A stretch of 64,000 bases of DNA from QWQI01 sp964608915. GTDB taxonomy: Bacteria; Planctomycetota; Planctomycetia; Isosphaerales; Isosphaeraceae. The position numbers were made by a program, and so were the translations under genes. Below the pieces are notes generated by a model that was given only the letters and a program-made list of their open reading frames with translations, was not told where the DNA came from and did no database searches. Location of the stretch: assembly GCA_964608915.1 (NCBI GenBank), contig CAZSQA010000010.1, positions 62,001 to 126,000 on the forward strand, written 5' to 3'. Positions 45,279 to 53,983 of the stretch are shown piece after piece (the first letter of the stretch is position 1; each line of letters starts with the position of its first letter).

Positions 45279-46883
45279 ATGTACGCTCGACCTGATATGC
45301 GCAAGCGAAAGATGGTCCGCCGCACGGTTCTGGCGATTGCGGCGATGGCGGCCGGGTCGGCACATGTCGCCCGGGCGGACTTCCCGGTCGTGGTGCAGTC
45401 CTACGCGATCGTGCCGGAAAGCGTCGTCGTCACTTCCGGAACGATTCTGATGCCGACAGGCCTATCGGTCGTCGCCCCGCGTACGATCGTTCGCTACGAA
45501 TCGTTCCCCGGGCCGATCGTGCCGACAGTCACGTGGCTGCCGGGAGTGACGTATCTGCAGACCTCCGAATGGCTTCCGCTGGAAATGCCGTGCGGTTCGA
45601 CGGTGCTCGAATCGCCTTTCGCGGGGTCAGAGGTCATCGAGCAGCCGGTTCTGTCTTCGCCGCAGACTCGCACGGTCGAAGAACTTCCGATCGAATCGAA
45701 ACCGCAGGAAACGAAGCCTGAGGCAGCGCGAAAGGATGCGGCCGAGGACGAGCCGGAGCTGAAGCATGGCGTTCAGACACCGCCAGGCTTGCCGGAGCTG
45801 CCGAAGGAGCCGGACCTGAAGCCTGAGGCAGCAGCCCCGAAAGCGGACGCCCCGAAGGCGGATGCATCGAAGGACAAGGAAGAGGAGATCCCGGCCAACG
45901 AGCCGAATCCTGGTGCTTCTTTGCCGCCCGCGAAGGAAACGCCGCGCAATTCCGCTCCGGCCGAAGCCCCGCCCTCGGCAGCGAAACCCCAGAACGCTCC
46001 GGAAAAGAAAGCGGAACCGCCCGCCGCGGTGAAGCCGGCTGCCAAAGATGATACGAAGGACACGGTGATTCCTCTGCCGGAGGCCGCTCCGGAAGCGGCC
46101 GCGCCGGCAGCGAAAGCGAAAGCTCCGGTGGAGCCACCGCCGGCGGCACCGGCGGAAGAATCGAAGCCCGGCGCCCTGATCGAGCCAGGCAGCCCGAAAA
46201 TTCCGCTGCCGGAAGCTTCGGTACCCGAGCTGGCGCCTGTGAATTCGGGCGAGAAGAAACCGGCCGTGTCGCCGACTTCCCCCACTGGCAAGACCGAGAC
46301 CGAAAAGGCATCGACAGCCGGCGGAGCGACGGAAAAGTCAGACAATTCGAAGACTTTGATCGACCTCCCCGAGATTCCGCCGCCTGTGGAAGATTTGCCG
46401 CCTGCGAAAGAATCGGTCCGGCCGGTGACTCCGCTGCCGGACTTGCCGTTGCCGGAAGATTTGCCGCCGCCTCAGGATACGTCGACGAAGCCGCTGGATC
46501 CCCAGGCGGTTAAGGCTGATGCCAAGACACAAGAAACGACGATGAAGCGGCGCGAGGCGCAGCGCCCCGTGATCGAGAGCAAACCTGGCGGTGCGGCTGA
46601 GCCCGCGATCGCCGAGTTGGAAATTCAGGTGCGGTCGTCGCGTTCCGGTACGCCGGAGGACGGTGTCACGGTGCGCTTTCGCGAAACCACCAGCGGGGAA
46701 CGCTTCGAGGCGATTTCGGACAGGGTTGGCCAGGCCCGGGTCGTCGTTCCCGCGGGTGCCTGGGAGGTGGAAGTCGAGTCGTTCGGCGGTCGTCGCTACA
46801 TACTGGGCGACGTGGTGTCCAAAAATGGCCGAGTGACGACGGCCTCAGGGCGTGAATTGCCGAGGCTGGAAATTCAGCGCTGA
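45279..46883 (+). CDS. Exported Pro/Ala/Lys/Glu-rich protein with a C-terminal beta domain
   Basis: 534 residues with GGTGGAG before the ATG. Signal peptide (VRRTVLAIAAMAAGSAHVARAD). The first 110 mature residues are globular (VVVQSYAIVPESVVVTSG...). Residues about 140-430 are a long disordered linker of Pro, Ala, Lys and Glu with ...PKADAPKADASKD and PLPDLPLPEDLPPP runs. The last 95 residues (LEIQVRSSRSGTPEDGVTVRFRETTSGERFEAISDRVGQARVVVPAGAWEVEV) are a carboxypeptidase-regulatory/SpaA-like beta-sandwich. The linker suits spanning the periplasm or cell wall; function unknown. Confidence 0.85.
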   Translation: MYARPDMRKRKMVRRTVLAIAAMAAGSAHVARADFPVVVQSYAIVPESVVVTSGTILMPTGLSVVAPRTIVRYESFPGPIVPTVTWLPGVTYLQTSEWLPLEMPCGSTVLESPFAGSEVIEQPVLSSPQTRTVEELPIESKPQETKPEAARKDAAEDEPELKHGVQTPPGLPELPKEPDLKPEAAAPKADAPKADASKDKEEEIPANEPNPGASLPPAKETPRNSAPAEAPPSAAKPQNAPEKKAEPPAAVKPAAKDDTKDTVIPLPEAAPEAAAPAAKAKAPVEPPPAAPAEESKPGALIEPGSPKIPLPEASVPELAPVNSGEKKPAVSPTSPTGKTETEKASTAGGATEKSDNSKTLIDLPEIPPPVEDLPPAKESVRPVTPLPDLPLPEDLPPPQDTSTKPLDPQAVKADAKTQETTMKRREAQRPVIESKPGGAAEPAIAELEIQVRSSRSGTPEDGVTVRFRETTSGERFEAISDRVGQARVVVPAGAWEVEVESFGGRRYILGDVVSKNGRVTTASGRELPRLEIQR

Positions 46884-46957
46884 TCGGCCTGAGAGCGGCC
46901 TGCCGGAGCGAGCATCGGCGATTTGGATCATCGGTACAAGGGAAAGGACGGCGATCC

Positions 46958-47224
46958 GTGGAACCTCTCGAGCCCCGCAACGAAATGGTGCGTATCTGCA
47001 GCGTTCCGAACGAGATGGAAGCGGCCGTCGTCGTGGGAATGCTGTCTGAGGACGGGATCGTGGCCTTGACGGACGCCGCGCCGGGATCGACGATCTTCGG
47101 CGGCCTGATGTTCGAATCGGGGCATCATATTCTTGTGCCTCGGTCGCAAGTCGAGAAAGCGAAAACGCTTCTGGCGGATCATCCGCATTTTCGCGGTATC
47201 AAAGACGAGCAGGCGGATTCTTGA
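46958..47224 (+). CDS. DUF2007 protein (putative signal transducing protein)
   Basis: 88 residues from a GTG at 46958 (AAAGGA upstream). The family pattern is clear: MVRICSVPNEMEAAVVVGMLSEDGIVALTDAAPG, then HHILVPRSQVEKAKTLLADH. DUF2007 proteins are small PII-like alpha-beta folds of unknown role. Its stop TGA overlaps the TTG start of the glycosyltransferase (TTGA), so the two are translationally coupled. Confidence 0.88.
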   Translation: MEPLEPRNEMVRICSVPNEMEAAVVVGMLSEDGIVALTDAAPGSTIFGGLMFESGHHILVPRSQVEKAKTLLADHPHFRGIKDEQADS

Positions 47225-48438
47225 ACACGCGAGGTCTCGAAGAGATTCCGTTCGGCCTGGATCCGCAAATTTCCGAAGCCGTGGAACGCAAGCTCCACGT
47301 GGGGTTCGTCATCAGTCTGTTCGCGCCGCTGGAGAGCGGGGCCGAACGGCAGGCCCGGCTTCAGGCGGAATCGCTGGCCCGGCGGGGCCACACCGTCACG
47401 GTGTTCACACGAAAGCTCGAAAATCTGCCCACGGTGCAGACGCTCTACTCCGGCCCCTCAGGCGGGCGGCTGGTGGTGCGCCGGGTGATCCGAACCTCGC
47501 GGCTGGGCCCGGCGTTCGGTTTGTCGTTCGTCGGCCGGCTGGCTTCGGCGCTTGTCGAATCGAGGCGGTCTCTGGATGTCGTCCACACCCATCAGGCCCT
47601 TTGGGAATCGATCACCACGGGACTGGTGCGGGGCCTGATGCCCTGCCCCGTACTGGTTCAGCCAGCAAGTTCCGGCTACGACGGCGAAGCCCAGGAGATG
47701 ATGCGCACGAAGGGGGCTGCGATTCTGCGCAGACTGGCGATCCGGAATCGGCATTTCGCCTGCATTTCGGCCGAGATCGCCGACGAATGGGCGAACCTGG
47801 GGGTACCCCGGTCGGCCATGATCCCGGCGGCGAGCGGCGTGGACACGATCCGGTTTCGGCCTTCCAGCACGGATCCTCTGTCGGATCGCGGACGGTTTCA
47901 GGCGGTTTTCACAGGGCGTCTGCATGATCAGAAGCAGGTGGACGTGTTGATCCGCGCCTGGCCCTCGGTGCGGAAGATCGCGCCGGCGCGGCTTGTGATC
48001 GTGGGCGATGGCCCCTTGCGGCAGGATCTCGAACGGTTGCGCGATTCGCTCGGGCTCGGTGTCGAGGATGTCCGTATCGCCGGTCGGGTGGACGATCCCT
48101 CCGAGATCCTGAGAGAGAGCGACCTTTTCGTCTTGCCCAGCCGTGCGGAGGGCATGAGCAACTCACTGCTGGAGGCTATGGCCACGCGACTGCCGTGCGT
48201 GGTTTCCGCGATCGGCGGGAATGTCGACCTGATCCAGCCTGACGTGACGGGCCGGCTCGTCGCCGATCCTTCCCCGGCGGCTTGGTCCGAAGCGATCCTC
48301 GGCGTCTATCGAAATCCTGAAGCCGCGAGGCGTTGGGGGCTTTCGGCGCGGGCGAAAGTGGAACGGGAGTATTCGATCGACGCGATCGTCGACCGGAATC
48401 TGACGCTCTATCGGCGGTTGATACACGAACGTCGCTGA
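47221..48438 (+). CDS. GT4-family glycosyltransferase
   Basis: 405 residues from a TTG at 47221; an alternative GTG is at 47281, but the TTGA overlap supports the outer start. GT-B fold: VGFVISLFAPLESGAERQARLQAESLARRGHTVTVFT, then FTGRLHDQKQVDVLIRAWP, LVIVGDGPLRQDLERL, AGRVDDP and the nucleotide-sugar motif SRAEGMSNSLLEAMATRLPCVVSAIGGN. It transfers a sugar from a nucleotide donor, probably to a lipid or polysaccharide at the cytoplasmic face. Only the DUF2007 gene accompanies it. Confidence 0.93.
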   Translation: MNTRGLEEIPFGLDPQISEAVERKLHVGFVISLFAPLESGAERQARLQAESLARRGHTVTVFTRKLENLPTVQTLYSGPSGGRLVVRRVIRTSRLGPAFGLSFVGRLASALVESRRSLDVVHTHQALWESITTGLVRGLMPCPVLVQPASSGYDGEAQEMMRTKGAAILRRLAIRNRHFACISAEIADEWANLGVPRSAMIPAASGVDTIRFRPSSTDPLSDRGRFQAVFTGRLHDQKQVDVLIRAWPSVRKIAPARLVIVGDGPLRQDLERLRDSLGLGVEDVRIAGRVDDPSEILRESDLFVLPSRAEGMSNSLLEAMATRLPCVVSAIGGNVDLIQPDVTGRLVADPSPAAWSEAILGVYRNPEAARRWGLSARAKVEREYSIDAIVDRNLTLYRRLIHERR

Positions 48439-48464
48439 ATCTGTCCGGCCTGGTCAGGTAAGGA

Positions 48465-48743
48465 TCAAGATCCCGGTTCGCGCAGCACTCGGGCCGGGCC
48501 GACTTCGATGGCGGTGACGATGCCCGCCCCGTTTTCGACCGTTTCGACTTCGGCCCGGAAGGCGCGGCCGCCGACGGTGTCGGGGTCGAGGTCTTCCAGG
48601 GTCAAGAGAATTTCGAACGGTACGAGGATCTTACGTGGCTGGCCGGGGCTGACACCCTGGACGGAAGCCATGAGGTTCACACGATTTTCGTCGTGCGGGT
48701 CCTGGAGCAATTCGGCGGAGCGGATGAAGCCGCGGAGCGTCAT
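48465..48743 (-). CDS. Small unknown protein
   Basis: 92 residues from the ATG at 48743 with AGAGGG before it; the ORF extends further upstream but without protein-like sequence. The text MTLRGFIRSAELLQDPHDENRVNLMASVQGV ... RKILVPFEILLTLEDLDPDTVGGRAFRAEVE reads as a small beta-rich domain. No family recognised. Converges with the glycosyltransferase gene, 26 bases apart. Confidence 0.7.
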   Translation of the reverse strand: MTLRGFIRSAELLQDPHDENRVNLMASVQGVSPGQPRKILVPFEILLTLEDLDPDTVGGRAFRAEVETVENGAGIVTAIEVGPARVLREPGS

Positions 48744-48984
48744 GGCGATTGGCCCTCTCGAGAGAATCGGAGCGTCGGGCAAGGCGTATCGAATTTGGCG
48801 GTGCTGGCCGTGGCGCAAAACGGTTCGCTCGCGATTTTGGACATCATAATCGGCCAGGGCCCGAGTCGTCGCGTATATTTCAATGGAAGCACAGCAGGGA
48901 TTTGGGAGAGCCGCCGACGGTCGATTCTTATGCGACCCGGATCGGAAGAAATCGCAAGCTCTTCGAACCACTCGACATGGCCCC

Positions 48985-48990
48985 TATAAT
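48985..48990 (+). promoter_or_regulatory. Consensus -10 element just before the lipase start
   Basis: TATAAT ends nine bases before the ATG at 49000. If it is the -10, transcription would begin within a few bases of the ATG. TTCGAA at 48962-48967 is at -35 distance (17 bases) but matches weakly. Confidence 0.4.
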
Positions 48991-48999
48991 CGAAGCATC

Positions 49000-49809
49000 A
49001 TGAAGCGCCCGCCGAAATATCCTGTGGTGATGTGTCATGGTCTGTTCGGCACGGAGCGATACGGTGCCGGACCGATTCACGCGGGGGATTATTACCGCGG
49101 CATTCTCAAGGCCGTAAGAGACGCGGGTGTCGAGGCTTATGCCCCGCGAGTTCACCCCCTCGCCGGGGTTTATCGCCGCACCTGGAAGCTGGCCGACCGG
49201 ATTCAGCAAAAGTACGGAGATTCTCCGATTCACCTGATCGGCCATAGCATGGGCGGGCTCGACGCGCGGCTGCTGGCCACCGACCCGGCCTGGTCGAAGC
49301 GCATCCTGTCGATCACGACCATCGGCACGCCCCACCTGGGAACGCCCCTGGCCGACATCGCGGCGCGGCGATTATCGCTGCTGTACACTGGTCTGGAAAA
49401 ATTCGGGGTCACCGTCGACGGCCTTCTGCAGGTGACACGCCGTCACACGGCGAAGCTGACGGCCGACTGGAGCGAGCCGAGCCGTGCCGCGTGCTGGAGC
49501 ATCGCGGGCGATCCGGACCCCGGCAACATGTTCTTCGGGCTTCGGCCCACGCATTCCCTGTTACGCCAGTGGGTAGGTCCGAGCGATGGCCTTGTGCCTA
49601 AAGATTCGGCAGAAGGCTGGGGGGAACCTCTGCCCGCCTGGCCGCACGACCATTTCCGCCAGATCAACTGGATGACGGCTCCTTGGGTGCATCCGCACGT
49701 GATTCGTTCCTACATGGAACTGATGGACCGCATCGCCACGATCGAAGAGGACCGCAGGCCGAAAGCCATGATTCAGAACGCTTTCGCATTCAGTGGTCAT
49801 CACGCCTGA
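49000..49809 (+). CDS. Lipase-like alpha/beta hydrolase
   Basis: 269 residues from the ATG at 49000; the ORF is open upstream, but the extra part is not protein-like. It opens PPKYPVVMCHGLFGTERYG (HG oxyanion motif), with nucleophile elbow GHSMGG (Ser83), TIGTPHLGTPLAD, an Asp in GPSDGLVP and a His in PHDHFRQI. This is the bacterial family I lipase/LipA-like pattern of triacylglycerol lipases, but no signal peptide is present, so it may act inside the cell. It may be translated from a leaderless message. Confidence 0.88.
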   Translation: MKRPPKYPVVMCHGLFGTERYGAGPIHAGDYYRGILKAVRDAGVEAYAPRVHPLAGVYRRTWKLADRIQQKYGDSPIHLIGHSMGGLDARLLATDPAWSKRILSITTIGTPHLGTPLADIAARRLSLLYTGLEKFGVTVDGLLQVTRRHTAKLTADWSEPSRAACWSIAGDPDPGNMFFGLRPTHSLLRQWVGPSDGLVPKDSAEGWGEPLPAWPHDHFRQINWMTAPWVHPHVIRSYMELMDRIATIEEDRRPKAMIQNAFAFSGHHA

Positions 49810-50401
49810 ACCGATTGCGCAAAAGTTGGGCGAAACAAGTTTGTTTTCCAGGCGTTCTGGCAAGGGAACGACGTAATCTGCGGACTTGAGTTCACAAAAC
49901 GAGACATGGCTTGGCGGTAATGCTAAGTCTTTTGGCTGGGTTGCTTGGGTTGCGTGCTTTTTGTGTTTGAGAAGTGTGCGGTTTTTGTGAATTCATAGCA
50001 AATCGCAAATTTCGCGCAGGGTTCGGCATCATCGTTGCTTGATTCTTGAGCCATGTCCGTGATTCCGCCCGAGGTCGGGATGACGGTCGACGCCTGCCGG
50101 GCCATCGCCGGGTTCACCGGTGCTTTCTGGCCGATCGCAAGATGGCGGGCGATTCTGACTTCTGAAGGCCGGGATTTCTTTCCGGTCCGAATTCCCTCCT
50201 GGACAAATCGAATTCGAAGCGAAGCCGCTGGCCGATGCCAGTGGCCGGCGGAGTGCCTCTGTCCTTAAGTGGCTCAGAGTGCTCGTATTGCGTTCGATTC
50301 TCGGGGGATAAGTCAGGAGATGGCCGGGCCGTACGAGGGGGGTGGTCCGCTTTTCGGAGCGGATCGAATGACGTGAGCGGCAGGCCGATGGGGGAACTTC
50401 G
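49810..50401. other. Gap of 592 bases with a strand-skewed segment
   Basis: No convincing gene. Bases about 49905-50000 are unusually T/G-rich on the plus strand (TTGGGTTGCGTGC and CTTTTTGTGTTTGAG), unlike the TCGA-rich gaps elsewhere. The last 100 bases before the next gene contain a small hairpin TCCGCT/AGCGGA around 50348-50365. Possible remnant or leader RNA; nothing can be named. Confidence 0.35.
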
Positions 50402-51565
50402 ATGGGAGCGAAGCCGGAGATGCGATTCTCGATCTACACGTCGATTCGGGTCCTGACACTGTGCTTTTTGATCTTGTCGGCGGTTTCGGTGGCCGTGGGC
50501 AGGATGTCGACGAACCCCGTCGATGCGCTGAGGGTGGATCACCGCCAGCCCTGGACGGTAGCCCAGCATGTGATCGATCCGGTACACAAGCGGAACTTGA
50601 TCCTCCAGACGGGTACGGATCGTCGCATCGAGCCTGAATTCGGCGCAGGCGAATCGGTCGATCTGCTGGCTGTGAGCCCATTTGCGGATGCGACAGGCCA
50701 GCGTGAGATGGTCGGGCGGATGCGGTCAGTCCGTGGTGAGGGTTCGGAGAGCGTGCCGGTGCGCATCGCGATGGGGCGGTTCCGGTTTCCGGACGGCAAG
50801 AGAATCGAATCGCGCGTGACGGACTGGATGCCGAATTCGCAGCCGGCCTGGGACGTGCGTCTGGAGCAGGGATTGCGGACGGTGTTCTCGACGGGTGCGG
50901 GGTTCCTGGTGCGGCTGGACTGGACGGACGAACGGGGACTGTCCGTATCGCACAAGGGCGAGCGCATCGAGTGGGGCGTCGAACCGCCTCTGGGCGAGTC
51001 GACGAGCATCGGTGAGCCGGTCTGGGTGCCGGACCCCCAGTTTCAGGATCGGCTGATCGTGAATTTCTGGGGTCAGGATGAGCGGACGCACGAGCATCAC
51101 GTGGGCATGGCCTGGATCGAGCTGAATCGAAGCCGCACGCAGATTGTGGCGTGTGGCGTGCTCGCCTCGCGGAATCTGGGTTATCGGAAAAATGCGATTT
51201 CGATCCGCAGCCCGAGCGTGCGTCTGGACGATCGCGGGGGACTTCAGGTGATGTGGATGGAGCGGCGGGACGGCGTGAAGCCCTGGACACTGTACCGGTC
51301 CGAACTTGAGCGGCGGGACGGCTCGACCGCGAATGGCAGGGATTGGGCACTTGGCCAGTCGCACGAAGTGGCGAGCAATTGTCTGCCGGTTCCCGCGTAT
51401 CTGGACCGAAACTCTCGCTATGCCTATTTCGTTGTGCCGAAATCGACGTCCTGCTACGATGGAGGTGAGTGGCGCAAGATCTATGTCGGCGAGCCGCGGG
51501 CGGATTTGGCTCTGGGGCACGCCGGCGCTGGCGTCATAGCGTTCGAAATGACGAAACGGCATTGA
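50402..51565 (+). CDS. Exported unknown protein paired with the DUF4159 gene
   Basis: 387 residues from the ATG at 50402, with GGGGGAA seven bases before it. A signal or anchor helix is VLTLCFLILSAVSVAVG. The rest is beta-rich with repeated Trp/Gly strands such as VNFWGQDERTHEHHVGMAWIELN and GGLQVMWMERRDGVKPWTLYR, which recall the blades of sialidase-type propellers without an Asp box. No family is certain. The DUF4159 gene starts about 57 bases after it on the same strand. Confidence 0.75.
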   Translation: MGAKPEMRFSIYTSIRVLTLCFLILSAVSVAVGRMSTNPVDALRVDHRQPWTVAQHVIDPVHKRNLILQTGTDRRIEPEFGAGESVDLLAVSPFADATGQREMVGRMRSVRGEGSESVPVRIAMGRFRFPDGKRIESRVTDWMPNSQPAWDVRLEQGLRTVFSTGAGFLVRLDWTDERGLSVSHKGERIEWGVEPPLGESTSIGEPVWVPDPQFQDRLIVNFWGQDERTHEHHVGMAWIELNRSRTQIVACGVLASRNLGYRKNAISIRSPSVRLDDRGGLQVMWMERRDGVKPWTLYRSELERRDGSTANGRDWALGQSHEVASNCLPVPAYLDRNSRYAYFVVPKSTSCYDGGEWRKIYVGEPRADLALGHAGAGVIAFEMTKRH

Positions 51566-51622
51566 TTGGCCGTGCGGGGCGAGATCGCCCGGCGGCGATC
51601 CCGCTCCGAAAGTCGCTCAAAA

Positions 51623-53944
51623 ATGATGCGGAATCGAAAGCTCGACGGCCGGATCGTGCGGATCCTGTTCGCGGTCCTGGCGGCCTGGTCGATGTGGCCG
51701 GCCGAAGCGAAGGCCCAGGGCAATCGCGGGCTGACGCAGGAAGACGTCGAACGATCGATCCGCGAAGGTGTGCGATATTTGAAGGCACGTCAACGGGACG
51801 ACGGCTCGTGGCCGAATTCGGGCTTCGAACAGCATCCGACGGGCGTGACGGGGCTGGTGACGCTTTCGCTTCTGACGGCAGGCGAAGATCCGGCGTCGCC
51901 TGCGATGCAGAAGGCGCTCGATTTTCTGCGGCGGTACCGGGCCGAGGATCTGGACAGCGTTTATGCCGTTTCTCTGCACACGATGGCGCTGGCGGCGGCC
52001 AACGAGGAAAAGGACAAGATTCGGCTGACGGCGAACGTGCAATGGCTGGAGAACGCCCAGATCAAACCTTCGGACCGGGTGAGCTGGCCAGGCACATGGT
52101 CTTACACGTCGAAAAAGACGTCCCAGGGCGATAATTCGAATTCGCAATATGCGCTGCTCGGGCTGAACGCCGCCAGCGAAGTCGGCATCCCCGTGAAGCC
52201 TGAGGTGTGGAAGCTGGCTCGGGATTACTGGACGAGCGCCCAGAAGCGAAGCGGCGGCTGGGCTTATACGCCGAATTCGGATGCCGAGTCAGGCAGCATG
52301 ACGTGTGCCGGCGTTTCGAGCATGGTGATCACGGGTCTGCGTCGGTTCGCGGGCACGGAACGGCTGGTGGGCGACCGGATCGAGAATTGCGGCTCGGGCG
52401 GTTTCGACCGTCGCGTGCAGGCGGGTGTGGACTGGCTGGCAAGCCGCTTCACGGTCGAGAGCAATCCGGGTTCGCCACTGGGGATCTGGAAATTCTACTA
52501 TCTGTATGGCCTGGAGCGGGCTGGCCGGCTTTCGGGCATTCGTTATTTCGGCAGCCGCGACTGGTATCGCGAAGGGGCGCTGGAACTGGTGCGTGAGCAG
52601 GACCGGCTGCAGGGCTTCTGGCGCGGGCGCGACAATATCGAACGGGATCCTGTGATCGCCACCAGCTTCGCCCTGCTGTTTCTGGCGAAGGGGCGGGCCC
52701 CGGTACTGGTGAACAAGCTGCGGCATGCCCCGGGGCTGGACTGGAATAACGATCCGGACGACGTGCGGAATCTCGTCAGCGTGGTTTCGAAAGACTGGAA
52801 CCACCTGATGACCTGGCAGACGGTCGACGCCGACCGATCGAGCCTGGAAGAGCTGCTGATGGCCCCGATTCTTTTCATCAACGGGCACGAGGCGCCGATT
52901 TTCAGCGAGGAAGGAAAGCGGCGGCTGCGGCAATACGTGGAACAGGGCGGCTTCATTCTGGCTGAGGCCTGTTGCGGACGCAAGGAATTCGACCGGGGCT
53001 TTCGAGACCTGATCCGCGAGCTGTTCCCTGAGGCGGACTACGAGCTGCACCCGCTGCCGGCCGAGCATTCCATCTGGCGGGCCCGGCATCGGCTGACACC
53101 CGAGGTGCATCCGCTTGAGGGCGTCGAATATGGCTGCCGGACGGTGATCGTCTACAGCCCGGGCGATTTGAGCTGTTTCTGGAACAACGACGAAAGCCAG
53201 CCGGATAACCCCTCGGTGATCAAGGCTCGTCGCGTGGGCCAGAATATCGTGGATTACGCCACGGGCCGCGAATTGCCGGACGACAAGCTGGCGGTGCGTG
53301 AGATTCGTGATTTCAAGGAAGAGAACGCGGCCAAGCGGAGCGTCCTCCAGATCGCCAAGCTGCGGCACGCGGGCGACTGGAACATCGCCCCGCTCTCGGT
53401 GCCGAACTTGACGAGCTTTATGCGGGAGAAGCTCAAGATGGACGTCGTCATCAACCACAAGGAGCTGGCCGCCAGCGACCCCGCCCTGGTGAATTATCCG
53501 CTGGTCTACATCCACGGACGCAACGCCATTACCCTGACGAGCGAAGACGTGGAACGGCTGCGCCGCCACGCGGATCCGGGCGGGGGCACGATCTTCGCCG
53601 ACGCCGCCTGCGGTTCGCCGACGTTCGATGCCTCGTTCCGCAGGCTCGCGGCCGAGCTTTTCCCGAACGCCCCGCTGCAGCCGATTCCGGCCGACGATGA
53701 ATTGCTCACGGGCAAAGTGGGCTATCCGCTGGCCGATGTGCAGTACACCAAAGCCGCTGGCGGGCAAAAGGCGCCGCCGCAGCTCGAAGGGGTCAAGATC
53801 GGCGACAAATGGGTGCTGATCTATTCGAAATATGACCTGGGCTGCGCGCTGGAACGCCAGGCGGGCCTGGAGTGCAAAGGTTACACTTACGAAAGTGCCC
53901 TGCGGATCACGGCCAATATCGTGCTCTATTCGACATTGCCCTGA
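51623..53944 (+). CDS. DUF4159 protein with N-terminal prenyltransferase-like toroid
   Basis: 773 residues from the ATG at 51623. Signal peptide (RIVRILFAVLAAWSMWPAEAKAQG). Residues about 35-370 form an alpha-alpha toroid like terpene cyclase/prenyltransferase repeats (YLKARQRDDGSWP, SGGWAYTPNSDAESGSMTCAGVSSMVITGL, LYGLERAG). Two DUF4159 domains follow (about 380-545 and 570-770), each with FINGHE/YIHGRN, GGFILAEACCG or GGGTIFADAACG and a late YSPGD/YSKYDLGC. DUF4159 is a Rossmann-like domain of unknown role, common in planctomycetes. Likely periplasmic. Confidence 0.93.
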   Translation: MMRNRKLDGRIVRILFAVLAAWSMWPAEAKAQGNRGLTQEDVERSIREGVRYLKARQRDDGSWPNSGFEQHPTGVTGLVTLSLLTAGEDPASPAMQKALDFLRRYRAEDLDSVYAVSLHTMALAAANEEKDKIRLTANVQWLENAQIKPSDRVSWPGTWSYTSKKTSQGDNSNSQYALLGLNAASEVGIPVKPEVWKLARDYWTSAQKRSGGWAYTPNSDAESGSMTCAGVSSMVITGLRRFAGTERLVGDRIENCGSGGFDRRVQAGVDWLASRFTVESNPGSPLGIWKFYYLYGLERAGRLSGIRYFGSRDWYREGALELVREQDRLQGFWRGRDNIERDPVIATSFALLFLAKGRAPVLVNKLRHAPGLDWNNDPDDVRNLVSVVSKDWNHLMTWQTVDADRSSLEELLMAPILFINGHEAPIFSEEGKRRLRQYVEQGGFILAEACCGRKEFDRGFRDLIRELFPEADYELHPLPAEHSIWRARHRLTPEVHPLEGVEYGCRTVIVYSPGDLSCFWNNDESQPDNPSVIKARRVGQNIVDYATGRELPDDKLAVREIRDFKEENAAKRSVLQIAKLRHAGDWNIAPLSVPNLTSFMREKLKMDVVINHKELAASDPALVNYPLVYIHGRNAITLTSEDVERLRRHADPGGGTIFADAACGSPTFDASFRRLAAELFPNAPLQPIPADDELLTGKVGYPLADVQYTKAAGGQKAPPQLEGVKIGDKWVLIYSKYDLGCALERQAGLECKGYTYESALRITANIVLYSTLP

Positions 53945-53983
53945 GCCTGAAGAACCTGAACCCGAACCGACGACCGAACGACG

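Noticed and set aside
44708..48458. The 14-mer CCGGCCTGGTCAGG at two convergent gene ends (44708 and 48445)
   Set aside because: A few shared 14-mers are expected by chance in 64 kb of GC-rich DNA, and the surrounding bases differ.
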